64,000 bases of DNA from Paralvinella palmiformis (taxonomy: Eukaryota > Annelida > Polychaeta > Terebellida > Alvinellidae). The position numbers and the translations under genes are program-made. The notes beneath the pieces were generated by a model. The model made no database searches, was not told the DNA's origin, and saw only the letters and a list, made by a program, of their open reading frames with translations. Shown here piece after piece: positions 26,040 to 39,527 of the stretch (positions are counted from its first letter, which is position 1; the number at the start of each line of letters is the position of its first letter). The stretch spans positions 2,160,501 to 2,224,500 of the forward strand of contig JAODUP010000012.1 in the NCBI GenBank assembly GCA_025642065.1, written 5' to 3'.

Positions 26040-27730
26040 TTCTGGGAAATATGTGATGACTAGTTTGTTTTTTGGGATAGTTTGTCTCATTTCGACCAGT
26101 TCATTTGTTATCAGAGATGGCCAAGCCAGCATATACAAGTAGTGTATTATTTACCTGTAACTGTTCTAGTATATGTCGTATCACGCTACGATAAAAAAGA
26201 GAAAATTGGGTTCGATGGGGAAAAGGGGTTGTAATATTTATGCTACAAAATAAAAGTTTTACATCAGTGTGCTGGTGTATGTACCTGCGTGCGTACGTTC
26301 GTGTGTGCAGCCATGCACGTGCGCGACTACATGCCTATGCATGCCTGGGTGTGTCCTGCATTTCAAAATCGAGAGGAACGGGCAACCAAGAGAGTCGCTG
26401 ACCCACGAGAGTGAGTTATTTTTTATTAATACTGTTGTTGTTGGCTGCTTCAGATGAATTGGCAAATTCACGGTTCGGTAATCACAGCTAGAAAAGACAC
26501 GGGACCACAATCAATTCGGTTTACGTAACTCGTTATATAAATAATACAAGGCGGCATGCAGCTGTGGTAGCTTCGTGTTTAAACGAAGGACATAAATTAA
26601 GATGTCTTCAGGGCTATTTAATGGAAACATTAAGCGTCATATTTTTAACAACCTGGTTGGTCTCTGAGTTCGGTAATACATTGCGCCATGCATGCATGCC
26701 AAGAATTGAACTTTCCTGGAGAAGTTTTATGACGTGTTCCATGGGGCATTTCGTTGGCGTGCGATAAGACAACAACTCATGGCCCAGTACTTAACAAGTA
26801 TAGAGAGTAAAAAAGTAAGTTGACCTCCATCTATAGTCCATCATCTCAAAGGTACATCATGATTCTGAGACGTCATCCGATGAAATAATGAGAGGAACTT
26901 AATCGTGAAAACATAATCAGAGCTGTAATAATGCTGATATAATTAGACAGAGCGTTCGTTGAGCCACACAGGAAGAAGGAATCTCGTGAGAACACGGGGC
27001 GGCGTCATCTATGTAAGTTTCTAGCTAATCATTGATAAACAGAGGAGTGGCTTGATGTGACATCGGTAATGGCAAATCAAATAAAACGATACGGTCCCAG
27101 TTCTACGATCTGAAGACAGTGAGCCATTTCTAAATATCAAAAGGACAAGAAGCCACAATGGTGAGGCATAACTATAGGCTTAACAATCTGACGAGAATAG
27201 CGCTCCGGTGTAGCGTAAAACATAGTGAAAAAGAGGGGGTCGTTGTTGTTGATCTTTTGTCTGAATAGATAGTTGTTTGATAGACAAATAATATTCCGGC
27301 TAACTTATTCAACAGCCAGATAGTTTGTACGCCAGCCAGTCACTTGATGAAGTTCTGGGTACGGCCATCGGCTGTCGCCTATTGGGCAGAGACAAATGGC
27401 GTTGATTTTTTGATGTTATTGTTACTAGTGATATCTATCGGCGCTTTTGAGGAAAAGTGGAATGTTGATGTTTGGGGTGAAATGTTTGCCTTTCTGACGA
27501 TTAATGGTTATGGATAGTGATCGGAGAGTCTGAAGTCTTCTAGGAGGAGGTGATTTTTTCCCGGGCCATGGATCAGATAATGGATGGGTTTGTACGCTTG
27601 TTGGTAGAGTGGACAGAGTGCTAGGGATGGAGGATAGGTTCATCCAGTTTGTGTGGTATAAAAGAAGCCGACCATCTTCACATGTTGTGTACATTTGTAG
27701 AAACTAGATCTAATGTTTGTAATGCGTTCT
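25476..27730. other. Non-coding stretch
   Basis: Contains a TA run (about 25998-26036). Short open frames are present but without codon or domain support. Confidence 0.5.
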
Positions 27731-27740
27731 GTTAAGTTCT

Positions 27741-27918
27741 CAGGGCGCCCCCGTGGCCTAGTGGTAGCGTGTTGGATCACAGATCACTACCACTCGTGTT
27801 CGAATCTCAGCGTGGACAAATCTGAAGGTTGTTTCATCTTTGACTTCGCTTCATTACCTTTGGAGGTCGCTCGGCCAATTTAGCCTACCGTGTGCACAAA
27901 AGTGTACGTAAAGTGTAT
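27741..27918 (+). mobile_element. Full-length tRNA-derived SINE
   Basis: A 178-bp body flanked by a perfect 10-bp target-site duplication (GTTAAGTTCT at 27731-27740 and 27919-27928). Pol III A box TGGCCTAGTGG (27754-27764) and B box GTTCGAATC (27798-27806). The body includes TCTGAAGGTTGTTTCATC and GGTCGCTCGGCCAATTTAGC. This copy lacks the ATC tail. Confidence 0.92.
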
Positions 27919-27928
27919 GTTAAGTTCT

Positions 27929-28733
27929 TTGACAACATGCAGTTCCTAACCAGTCGCGTCATAACCACCGTAACGTTGGTGAAGTGTCTTGTTTGTGAAA
28001 AGACTAATACAACCGAAATATGACTCGAGTAATGGCTCAGACAATGAGCACATACGACAGATGAATTCGGGTGAATAAATAGTGGAACAAATCCTGAACA
28101 AACGAACTATTAGCTTTAGTTTTACATCCGCATTTCCCTGGAATATTGTCGCGCTTACATCTGGAATAAATCCTGCCCAAAATTAGTTTAGAACCTATAT
28201 ATAACAAATTACCTACCAGATGCCGGGTGTTCGTGTGCGTGCATGCATGCGTGTATGTGCGTCATTTTGAGTACAAAGTGATGACCCAGTGAGTGACCGC
28301 TGACGTGGGTTTACTCACGATATCTAAACGTTTTGGTCGATCTTAACCGTCAGCCACTCGCCTACTTTGCCTTATGTTGTCATCTAACGATATCATTTCA
28401 GGTTAAATGATATGAACAAATTTGTCCTTGCGTTTGTTTTACTTGTTTGTTGTTGTTGTTGTTGTTGTTGTTGCTGCTGTTTGAAAATAATAATATTCAC
28501 GCCCTTTCTCGGACTCCGCTCTGTCAACTGATTTTGTCTCACAGGTCGTAAACAGGTTAGGATATCGAACAGCGAACTTACAACGATATAAAGAGTATTC
28601 AAATCAGTGACTGAGTGAGTGCTTGACTAGCTTAGTCTCGGGTTTAGTTGCACCCAAGACGAATGGCCGAGAGACGACTACTGAGAGAAACATCGCAAAA
28701 AACATGAGTCGAATTGGAACCCACAACTGCAGT

Positions 28734-28774
<41 letters not shown>

Positions 28775-29007
28775 TATATATATATAATATAATATATATA
28801 TGAAATGGTCTAAGTATTGCAAAGGAATGGGACAAGGACATGATCAGCATGATCACCAGTGTTCATAGTATAATCATTTGTGAACACATTTATGGCACAA
28901 AACCATAACATTGAACAATGCTATCTACTGTCAACTATTATAAAGCAATCATTATACGGCAGGCTGCAGCTTTAATTCAGTCCTCACCGCTTACTTAATT
29001 AAGTCTC

Positions 29008-29076
<69 letters not shown>

Positions 29077-30151
29077 CACATTTTTGACATTGTTATTTGA
29101 TATAGAACCATCCTGTTCCGACCGCATTGCACCACGACTGCCTCTCAACGCGCCGAACGACCAGCCTGTGTCAACAACACCAACTGCAAGCAATGGAGTA
29201 GACTCGTGAAGTGTGGTCTTCTCGCCGACTTAGATAGAACCTGTTCGTATCGATGTCTTCCGGACGATATAGTAAGCGGTTAACCTGATTCGGGCTGCCT
29301 ACAGACCACAACACACAAAAACCGGTATTAATACGGCGGTCTAGACACCGCGTTAGCCTCACCAAGACGTGTGATATATCTTCGGAACCTCAGAAGTCTG
29401 TTGAGGTTAATGAATGGCGAGGCGTCCGGCTAGGGTAATGCTCCATTTATCAGAAGATGTCCCAGTTCGGAATTATAAAAAGACCCCGGTAAGCTGCCGC
29501 TTATGAATGAGCCGTAGTTATGGGGCTTAGATACGGCAATCTATGTTCGACCCATAGGATAAATTAATAATGGAAATCTTTCTGATGGGAAACTAATCGT
29601 AAACGGTGACTTCAACGCCATCAAGATTGGGCATTTTTGTGTTGGCAGCATCTTCGAATTCGATCACCCAAACCGGTAAATGGAGGCAAGCGTTACAATA
29701 GTCGTCGCCGAGTAGATAGACAAGCCTTACATACCTTCCACCTTTTTTTTGTTATTATGTAACGACCAATCATGCTGACTTTGGTAGACCGTCAATATTA
29801 TGTTATTTGTGACTGATTAAAATGATCAATGATCTGGCAAGAAACCTATTTATTTACATACTAATACTGCTAATTATACAATATATGGCTAATTCAAAGT
29901 AACAATGAGCCATTGATTGTGTAGGTGGCTGTATTGACGGTTTACTCGGCAGGCCATGGAATTGGATGATGTAACAGGACATATTAACAGTAGGTGGGTA
30001 GTATACAAAGAACGATCATTTCTCCCAAGTAGCCAGTCTGGATCAGGTCATATTTAAAGAACAAATTGAAAAAAAGGATTTATGAATGAACGTAAAAGTC
30101 TGCGATGAATGGGACATTGCTTAAAAACATCAGTGAAAAATAATTAATTCA

Positions 30152-30183
<32 letters not shown>

Positions 30184-30332
30184 CTGGCAGAGCTTGAGAT
30201 GACATACCGCTAGCATATGGGTTCGAACTTTGACCGGGCTATGTCTGAAAGCCATTACATCATTCACTTTGGCGCTTTACCGCTTTAGTGTACCTTGTGC
30301 ACAAAGTTGCTTTAAAACAACAACATGCACAT

Positions 30333-30387
<55 letters not shown>

Positions 30388-31480
30388 CACACATTATTAT
30401 CCGAACAGTTTAGGAAAAAGATAACACGTTCTGATGGATTGCTATTGCCGCTAAATCGTTATCTAAAAGCGTATGTTATGATAACAACCTGAATAATGAT
30501 AATATAAAATAGCCAAAGGTGATAGTAACGTGACGTGTTAACATCGAATTGCCTCTATACCTGTTAGGTAAATAAGTACATAAATATGCATGAACAGGTA
30601 GACAATGAGTCATTGTACCGTGTCGGACTGGCAGATATTGGCAGATATTGAGCGTATAACCTGCGTGGGCACGTGAACGCCTGTTCGGTGACAAACTGTC
30701 CTATACGCCGCACTGGATGTATGTTATTAAAGGAACATCAACAACCCCGTAAGACTGGGATAAAACAACCCCGCCCGTAATACGTAGACAACACAACAAA
30801 CAAACAAACAAACAAACAAACAACATCGAAAACCAACACTTAAGTAACAAACATTTTCTTATTTTTCTTCTTCTCAAAATTCCCGTTCGTCACCCGACCC
30901 AGTAACCATTCGAACAAAAGCGGCTCGCCTTCTCTTCGAGGGCGTAAGGTCAGAAAGGGGTCAGATCATCTTCGGCTCGCCCCGGCTATAAACGGACACG
31001 TGATAAGACGTGAAACAAACGGGGCGCATGAATGGCCAAATTAACATACTGCGCGATATAAATAACTTTTAGCCGCTTTTTCTTCTCTTTAGCCCGACAT
31101 ACGCCACTCACGGGTCACGGTCCAGCGGTTTGTGTGATTAAAACTAGGAAAATAATATTTCCGTCCATGCCCTGCCCTGCCCTGCCAGAGTCTTGCCCAG
31201 TTCTGTGGCTGGACACCGACTATCCTGTGCGTGGCGTTGCCAACCCCATAACAATGATGGAGCTCTCGATCTATACTCTCTGAGCGTCTGACTGACGTTG
31301 AATTTTTACGTCGAACGAGCCGACGGTATGCGTGCCACGGCAGTATCTCTATCAGATGACTCTCCTCAATCGCTCCGACGGCAGCGAACCGAAACGTCCA
31401 TAGTACAAACGCTCGTTTGAGGTATGCCTAGTCGGTCGGGTGGCTTAATATACGAGCGACCATCGGTGTTGTGCTCAAGT
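27929..31480. other. Non-coding stretch rich in simple repeats
   Basis: Includes GTT repeats (28442-28474), TA tracts (28740-28802), a CA tract (29012-29080), ACGC repeats (30148-30184), a CA tract (30336-30394) and AAAC repeats (about 30797-30823). A diverged SINE-like block lies at about 30185-30315. A relatively GC-rich part at 30880-31480 has no coding support. Confidence 0.55.
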
Positions 31481-31977
31481 CAGTCAGTCCGTCGGCCGGT
31501 TTTGACACGTTCATTCATTCATTCATTCGTTCGTTCGTTCGTTCGTTCTGTGGTCGGTTAATTGATTGTATTTTCTTTCTTTCTTTCATTCCATCCTTCT
31601 TTCGTTCAATCATTCTGCGTCAATAAGTCAACAAATCAATCAACAATTCAGTCAGTAAGTTACTCACTCACTCACTCACTCACTCACTCACTCAGAACCA
31701 AGTTGATTTAGCATATTATAGATGCCAGAAGCATTCTTCATAGTAGCGTTAGTTCGTGCCATACGGTGTTCAGATACCGTGTTATATTGACATATATATA
31801 TATATATATATATATAGGGGGTATGTTCACCAGGGGACAGTTCTTGTAAGACCCCATAAGTATGGTTATCTGAGTTATAGTACAGCCAGGTATGGGATAT
31901 TTCTACTAAACTAATATCCTCCAAACAGACCTAACTCACGCCATCCAAGTAAGTGTGTGTTATACAATAAATACTCT

Positions 31978-32015
<38 letters not shown>

Positions 32016-32549
32016 TTTTAGCCGTACAGTTGGTTAACGACAGACTAGATTTTATGGCTTACACAAGCTAAGCAGTTTCATATGACCTTGACACTGGTTC
32101 CTGCTATGGGAAGGCTAATTCTGTAAGCATGCGGCAGATTATGAACAAACTTTGACCAACAGCTGATTTGAGTAACTTGTAGTGCCTTCCAAGTCAGATA
32201 CCGCAAGTAATTAGCTAGTTAGTGCGTGGTACACGGTATTCAGCCTATTCAACAGAAATGCAGCGAGATAACCTTACGTACTAGACAACTCTAAAGTGTA
32301 CCATAAATAAACCGAAATAACCAAAGTCACGCATCACTTAACACCAAGAGCATGAATTGATCAGAGTAGTTTCATTAATTTTACATGAGCACCCCACTGC
32401 TGGAGAAACACACTAAAAATGCTTGTCGTCTAGTAGCTAGCGTCTATTATGTTATTGGATATTGTGCAAATATTCAGCGTTAGACTCAGGCTGCGTTGTC
32501 TTCTACAGCAAATATCTGTATACATTATCTTACAGTTCGTTTTCATGTC

Positions 32550-32594
<45 letters not shown>

Positions 32595-33334
32595 TCACAG
32601 CAGATATGTCTTACCTGAGTTGTGTTTACTATCCGAGGAGAAAATCCAAGAATAACAGCAATACAGTAATAGTTGTTCTCGTCCGTTTCTTTTCCACCTG
32701 CGGTGTCACTCTCGGAATAAAGAGAGCCGCGGTTTGTGTACGGCCACGAAACGATATACGATTAACAGAAATATGCCCACCGTCGCCTGTGGAACGAGTT
32801 GGTATCCGATGGCCGCGGCTTGGATACTTTCCCTCTTCCTTTCATCCGGAGACGCGATATTTCAGCGTCGAAAAAGGCGACGTATAGCCATCAGACGGGA
32901 GTAGCGTCAGGTGTAATACGAGGTATGACAGTAACAAGACTGGACACGGTCTATAGCCAGTCGCCTCTCAATGTCAGGCGTCGAGTAACGAGGAGCGGTT
33001 GAAGTCTCCACTGTCGGCCTTCTTATGTAACAGTACCTGGTCTATGTGCGTGTCGGTGGCTCTACTATTTTCCCCTCGTCTCTCACTCTCTCCCTCTGCT
33101 CCTGATCTGAGTATCGTTCTAACCAGGTTTCGGTTGGCGCCGGTTAAGGAGAAGCCGGTAAGGAAAGCATCAGATAGCTCTCTAGCCGTGTCTGAAGGAG
33201 GGGGACCTGTTCTGCGTGTCACGTGATCGGTTATAGTCAGGTAACCGTAGCGTGACGATGAACTTGTATTGGCCGCGCCACTCGAAATTCAGAAACGGAA
33301 CAGCTCTATACAACTGAGTCTCTTTCTCTTTCTG

Positions 33335-33376
<42 letters not shown>

Positions 33377-33480
33377 GCAATCTATCTATCTACCTATATA
33401 TCTACCCAGCAGAAGTTAAGCCAGCTGATTAAAGTTTTGCATTGTATCTAAAGTGTATCGTCACAGAATAATAGCTGTAC
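31481..33480. other. Non-coding stretch with microsatellites
   Basis: CATT/CGTT and CACT repeats (31510-31693), TA runs (31793-31816, 31982-32013, 32553-32593) and CTAT repeats (33335-33395). Open frames at 32800-33230 exist on both strands but no domain or splice pattern supports them. Confidence 0.55.
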
Positions 33481-36180
33481 TTCTTCTCCTATCTGTCTCT
33501 CCACAGACATTTAGTGAAGAAGCCTCATCCACCGACCTTTCGTAGAGTATCAGGTTTTATCGGGGTCACGACGAGTAGTGGGTACTGAGAAAACCCAACC
33601 AACGTAGAGAAGTCGAACTAGGTCAGAATCTACGTCATTGCACGCCCGAATTGCTACAATTGGGAAATAATCCTTTTGTGAGTGAGATTTTTATCGAAGT
33701 TATGCCGTCCGCCGGGGCGCCAATTTTCATTCGACCATCTGTGTTGCGGGACGAAGATAATTTAAAGAAGTGAACACACACCGAACACCAACAACACCTG
33801 GGCTTTTTCTTCACTGTCCTTTTTTTGTGATTTGCATTTACGTCACCGGCGCACGAACTTCTTGGCAAGGAGCGTCTTTAAGACAGTGGACGGAAGAGGC
33901 GACGGTGGGGGGGGGGGGATTGTGGTGCGTGGTTGGGACATACTAGCAACACACCCCCGATGCGAGGAGAGTGCTTTTCTAAAACGTAAACAAGAAACGG
34001 TGAAACTTCTAAATATGATTCTTTCAAACAATGTTCGGATGATTTTTTGTGGTGACGATGTCATTAACTTTTTACTCGGAATTGCGCAGTAACAGACACA
34101 AGAGGACCAGAGAGAGAGAGAGAGAGAGAGCTCTGAAGTATGGCCAAGTTAAGAACCATCATCGATTAGATATTGCTTAATATGGAGTTGCTGCGATGCA
34201 TTCAAACAATCGTTATTAAGGGCTTTACATTGCCCCGTAGGTATTTACTTTCTGTTATGTTTTTGTATTCGTATGGACAAAGAATACTCAAATACAAATA
34301 CAGGATTTCAATTATGAATGGATGTATCTAATAAACGTCTACTCTATGGCCTGTTACCAAGACTTGGAGTTTTGCATAAACTGATTCTAGAATAATTTGC
34401 TTTTGCTTTGGAAATTTCACATCGATGTGCATATACATGAATTGATGTCTAAATAAAAATCTGTAATAGCTCAATGATTTATTAACACAAATGTCACGAA
34501 TCAGAACAAAGAGCACTGGCATGAGTCAATTTTATTTTGCACGTTGGTGACGTAAATAGCTTTGAACGCATGATTGATCCAGGATATCAGCCTTTTCCGG
34601 ATTCTGGAGAGGTAAACTAGTTTACCGAAAACGAACGAAGAAGAGGAATAGCTGACAGACTTATGACTACTTCCGGTAGATACTATTACCGGTAGTATGT
34701 CGGGATGATAAAACCCTTCCTGGCAGACATTTTGTTTCATGCATGCGAAGTGAATAAAAGCTTCGTATTATTGATTCTGAAGGCAATACGAGGAAGTAAC
34801 ACGAAACACTGCTCAAGATAGTGACATGATACTGAGTTGTGTATTTAACATTATGTAGAGTCCAGAGATCGTGACCAACCAATTTGACTTGGTAAAACTC
34901 GTTTACTTCTAAGTGATCCGTGGGTGGCGCGTGTGTTAAGTGGCCGACTCACTCCATGGTCTCATTAAAGGATTTTTTTTGTGAATTGGGCTGCAGAAGT
35001 CGAATCGTTCGGATTATGCCAAGTCCTTGATTCTGAATATGTCACCACCGTGGGGGGGGGGGGGGGTGATGCAAGAGACCCGTCAGTAAACTGGCAATTG
35101 ACGTACAATAGCTCCTTATGTTGCTTATATAAATAATGTTAAAGAAAATGATAAAGAAATGCAGTGCAAACGTTTATCACGTTGTTGTTGTTGTTAGAAA
35201 AAGGCCAAAGAATAGGTTTAGCAAAGTGAAACTTAACCGGCATTTAACATACATAATAATAGAAGTTTTAATATCCAAATCTACTAGTATTGATGTGTTA
35301 GTAGGTACGACATTCATCTACTTGGTTAGGGAGTGACCATTTCCGGTATATACCGCTACTCTGTAGTGTTACCAGTTTCGTCACGATTACTATCTGTTTC
35401 TCAAAGTAATCGAATATGAGTACGATTACTTAATATTTCATTTCCACGATTACGAATAAAAACCATGTTCATACTCATTATCGTGAGTATAATTACTTAC
35501 TGGTACGCGACCATGTCTGGTATGATAATTATTTACCAGCATGTATAAGGGTGGTGAGAGAGAGAGAGAGAGAGAGAGAATGGCATTGAACTCCGGATGC
35601 ACACACCATTTTTCTTATCATAAAAGGCCACATAGTTAGCATGCTTCGTGTCGGTTCCCGTTTCAGCTGTGACGTCAATGTGGACAAGACGTGAATGAAG
35701 AAAAACGACTCTCTGGCTTGGCTACTCCAGCGGCTGATTGCGCCCCGAGCAAAACTTCTGACTTCTTTGAATCGGAATCGATCGCTAGCTATAAATACTT
35801 CATGGTTCATAGCACGAATTGAGGCATTTATCATAACGAACCACTCCTGCAAGCCCATCAGACTGATGCCTCATAATAATGACGGTCGGACATAATAAAT
35901 ACAATGGGTGTGAGATTTTTTGTTGTTGGCCAACATGAACGCAGCCGCGTAGGCCTTTCTCAAAGCGAATCAGCAGACTTTATGAATGGAGCCGACCCAG
36001 AGAAGTTAAGTCGACACTTTCTGGTAATGACCAACGTAGAGAATGTTCAACTCGAGTGCGTCGGGTCATGTACGATCCTTATTGTTAAACGTTCGATAGT
36101 AAATATGTGGGCGATTGATAACGAATGAAGGTAAACAAAAAATCGATCGGTTTATGGAGGGAGATTCTGATTGAAAGATT
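33481..36180. other. Non-coding stretch
   Basis: Contains poly-G (33904-33919), GA repeats (34110-34129, 35556-35579) and another poly-G (35051-35066). Nothing else is recognised. Confidence 0.5.
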
Positions 36181-36184
36181 TGTA

Positions 36185-36530
36185 CGAAATCTAGCTGCAC
36201 GACTGTTTAAATATACCACAACCAGCCGGTGCACATATATTACAACCAGCGTGTGCACATATGACAATATTATTTATGACTATATTATGCATATATAATA
36301 TAACCAGAGCGTTCACATATACCACTACCATTGTGGTCACATATAACATGACCACGTTATTCGCATGTAATATAATTAGAGTGTGAACATATACTATTGC
36401 CAGAACATACACTTATACTACGATTACACTCTGGGCACATGCGCCATGACCACATTGTGCACATATACTATAGCCAATGTTTGAACATATAGTAAAACCA
36501 CAATGCGTGCATCTACAAAACGACTGAAGC
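36185..36530. repeat. Degenerate tandem repeat of about 30 bp
   Basis: Roughly ten imperfect units built on an ACATATACNATNACCAnnnTGTnC pattern. It produces a long but repetitive open frame on the minus strand that I do not accept as a gene. Confidence 0.75.
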
Positions 36531-36784
36531 ATTCATTGGCCAGTCGACGATTCGTGTCTGACGGTTTGTCACGATTCTCGATTGATTCATCCGATTGTTG
36601 ATCGAATAACGGGTTATAAATACTGGAAATCGTGGTCATTCACGCCAGAAGACAGGTCAAATCCCAAGCCAAGACACACCCATAATTAGATATGGTTTTG
36701 TTTGTCACTAATTATACAGCGTACACAAGGACAAAGAATTATACACGGACTGGCATCTCCGCGGCTACGGTCCATTACCGGTTT

Positions 36785-37028
36785 ATGACAATATACAGAA
36801 CAATATATGTATGTATAGGACAATAGGTGCATGCTAGAATATATGTATGGATAGGACAATATGTGCATGGAAGAATATTTTATGTATGTATAGGACAACA
36901 TGTGCATGGAAGAATATATGTATGTATAGGACAACATGTGCATGGAACAATATATGTATGCATAGGACAATATGTGCATGAAACAATATGTGTCTGTATG
37001 AGGACAACATGTGAATGGAACAATATAA
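36785..37028. repeat. Minisatellite of about 36 bp, six to seven units
   Basis: Units resemble GGACAATATGTGCATGGAAG followed by AATATATGTATGTATA. The open frames on both strands across it follow from the repeat. Confidence 0.88.
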
Positions 37029-37333
37029 AGCAGAAGACGAAAACCTAACCCCATGAAAACTTTCCTTTGTGTGAAGGCATAGCTGATGTTTGAGATATAA
37101 AAACAAAATAGTGGTCTAATGGTTTATTTCAGCATCGTAATTCAGGTGTGTGTCTGTGCGTGCGTGCGTGGGTGTGCCATTTGGTTTGTTGTCCCGATTA
37201 GTCGAAACAAAACCGAATTTGGGCCTTTCGCCTCAGGAAGAAAGTCATTCTGGTCACAATTAGGTCGACCATAAGCCACCCAACACACACACACACACTC
37301 ACACACACACTTTCTGCCTCGAGATCGGAATGT

Positions 37334-37365
<32 letters not shown>

Positions 37366-37914
37366 CACGCTTCACGACCCACATCGTGATAGCTGGCCAC
37401 TGATCGTTCTATCTATTTAAACGTTGACGGATGAACTGACGTCCGAGAGTCGGGACACATCGCGGAGGAGCAGACCGAACGTCTCTTAAAGACCAGTTAT
37501 TATCCTCCGACGTGAACAATTGACGAATCTCGATTTAATATATACACAGACTGTACGCTAAATGGCCTTAATGACTCGTTGGTTGGTGTAGTTTGGTCCG
37601 TGTTGACGACGACGGCGGTCAACGATTCGTTTATGTAGATACATGTTTCTAAATGAAGATGTGATGCGCTCTTAATAGATGAACATCGTCTGCATTATAC
37701 ACGCTTCTCAATGACGTTAGAAGTGCATATTTTCAGCATCGATTAGCCCGAGGGCCAGTTACTGAACCGTGACAGTTACGATGTCAACTTATAAAAGTTA
37801 GGAAAATATTTAGTTCTGTTGCGTATTTCGCGGTTAATGATATGCTCGAACATTGCTTACACACACACACACACACACACACAGGTCAAATCACACTTAA
37901 TCCTTTCTAATTCT

Positions 37915-37953
<39 letters not shown>

Positions 37954-38773
37954 ACAAGACAAAACCGCAAATGGCTAAGAATAGATCTTTTTCTTTTCAA
38001 TTACTAATATTTGTGTTAGATGCGCTGTTAATTTACGTAATGCCATCCTCGGGTATATCACCGTACTACGTATTATATTACTACTGGGCTCACAGTACAC
38101 GATAGGACGGCGTGTGCACTGAAGTGTATAAAAGTATGAATGGAAAGATGTCGGTACTAAATGGCGACGGGCTCGTGATAATATTCCTTATAAGGTGAAC
38201 GCCAGTTAATGAGTCCACCAGCATCATGCGCCTGCGCCATCCTGTACCCCCAAAAAACGTCGATACGGTAAATAAGCTGACATCAGCATGCATATCGCGT
38301 AATTCCTGCCCTCTTAACGAGGTCTTCTGAGCTTCGGTGTCGCCCCTGTCTGCGGGACTTTTCATTCACCAGTAAAAGGCTTCAGCCCAAGCGCTGCATT
38401 TACATAGGGCGTAGTTCTCGGCTGAGCAAAACACGCAGCGACTGACTCAGTGTCTTTCTGTTTGTCTGTCCGTCGGATTATGCTAATTTGTTTTAAAAAG
38501 ACACAGATATTACGTTTTATCAACAGTATTCACTCTGAAACATCAAATAATTTATGTTAATCTGATCTTTTGTAAATGTACAATTACTGGAATATAAGCC
38601 ATTTAGTTGATTAAATATCAAATTAAAAAAAACGCACGTGTACCCGTATTAGCTATCCACGTATATTTCCACAGTGTGTGTGTGTGTGTGTGTGATCGTT
38701 GAGGCAGATCGACCCAGACATGTAGATAGAGAGCTAAGACATTGACGGTCAAATACTGTCCTTGTCATTAGTA

Positions 38774-38812
<39 letters not shown>

Positions 38813-39494
38813 GGTGGGGGTGGAGTAGTGTAAATAGTTGTACGTGAGCTACTTAAGGGTTGTGGCTATGTAAATTCCGCACATTGTTAGAACTAGGTAT
38901 TTGTCCTGAACGCCATCAGGACACTCTCTCTATGACCGGACACCAGTAACACCTGTACGGTATAACGGTTATAAAAGGACAATCTGCATTTATTGTAATT
39001 AAGAAATAGTTCCTACCAAAGAATATTTATATAATACAGGTGTGTTAGATAATGATACTCGTTTATCGAGACAGGAGACAACAAGATGGAGGGTGTAGTA
39101 CGGAGTGTTGTGTGGGTGATAATAGAAACACTTAACCTTGATCTGATGTCGGTCCGCGCCGAAAGTCAACAATCAACATTTACTAATTAGAAAATTCCCG
39201 GTTTTAAAATGATATATGTTTACTGTAGATCCTTAGGCGATGGTTGCAAAAAACCTCCATTTTGGTCAAATGTTGAATTGAACATGCAAAAGGTTTTCTG
39301 GTTTCGTCAAATGCAAAAATAATTTGGAGACTGGTGAGACATTACACATGTGTCAGCAAGAACAGTCGCCACTCTGGATTCAGTCCCCGGAAGAAACGTC
39401 CAGATTTTGAATTCACGGTTCGAGATTCTCTGTGCCTGTGCCTTATTATACACAGCTAAAACACACGCGCGCGCGCACACACACACACACACAT

Positions 39495-39527
<33 letters not shown>

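Noticed and set aside
27741..27815. tRNA gene
   Set aside because: It has A and B boxes but no pairing anticodon stem and acceptor stem, and it is the head of a SINE with target-site duplications.
32462..33226. Overlapping open frames on both strands
   Set aside because: Relatively GC-rich sequence gives chance frames; part is TA repeat, and no domain is recognisable.
36191..36639. Minus-strand frames rich in Val, Tyr and His
   Set aside because: They follow a degenerate 30-bp tandem repeat.
36686..37106. Frames with repeated Ser-Met-His and Tyr-Ile units
   Set aside because: Direct translation of the 36-bp minisatellite.
38090..38365. Possible first exon on the minus strand
   Set aside because: Starts with ATG but shows no signal peptide, domain or convincing donor.
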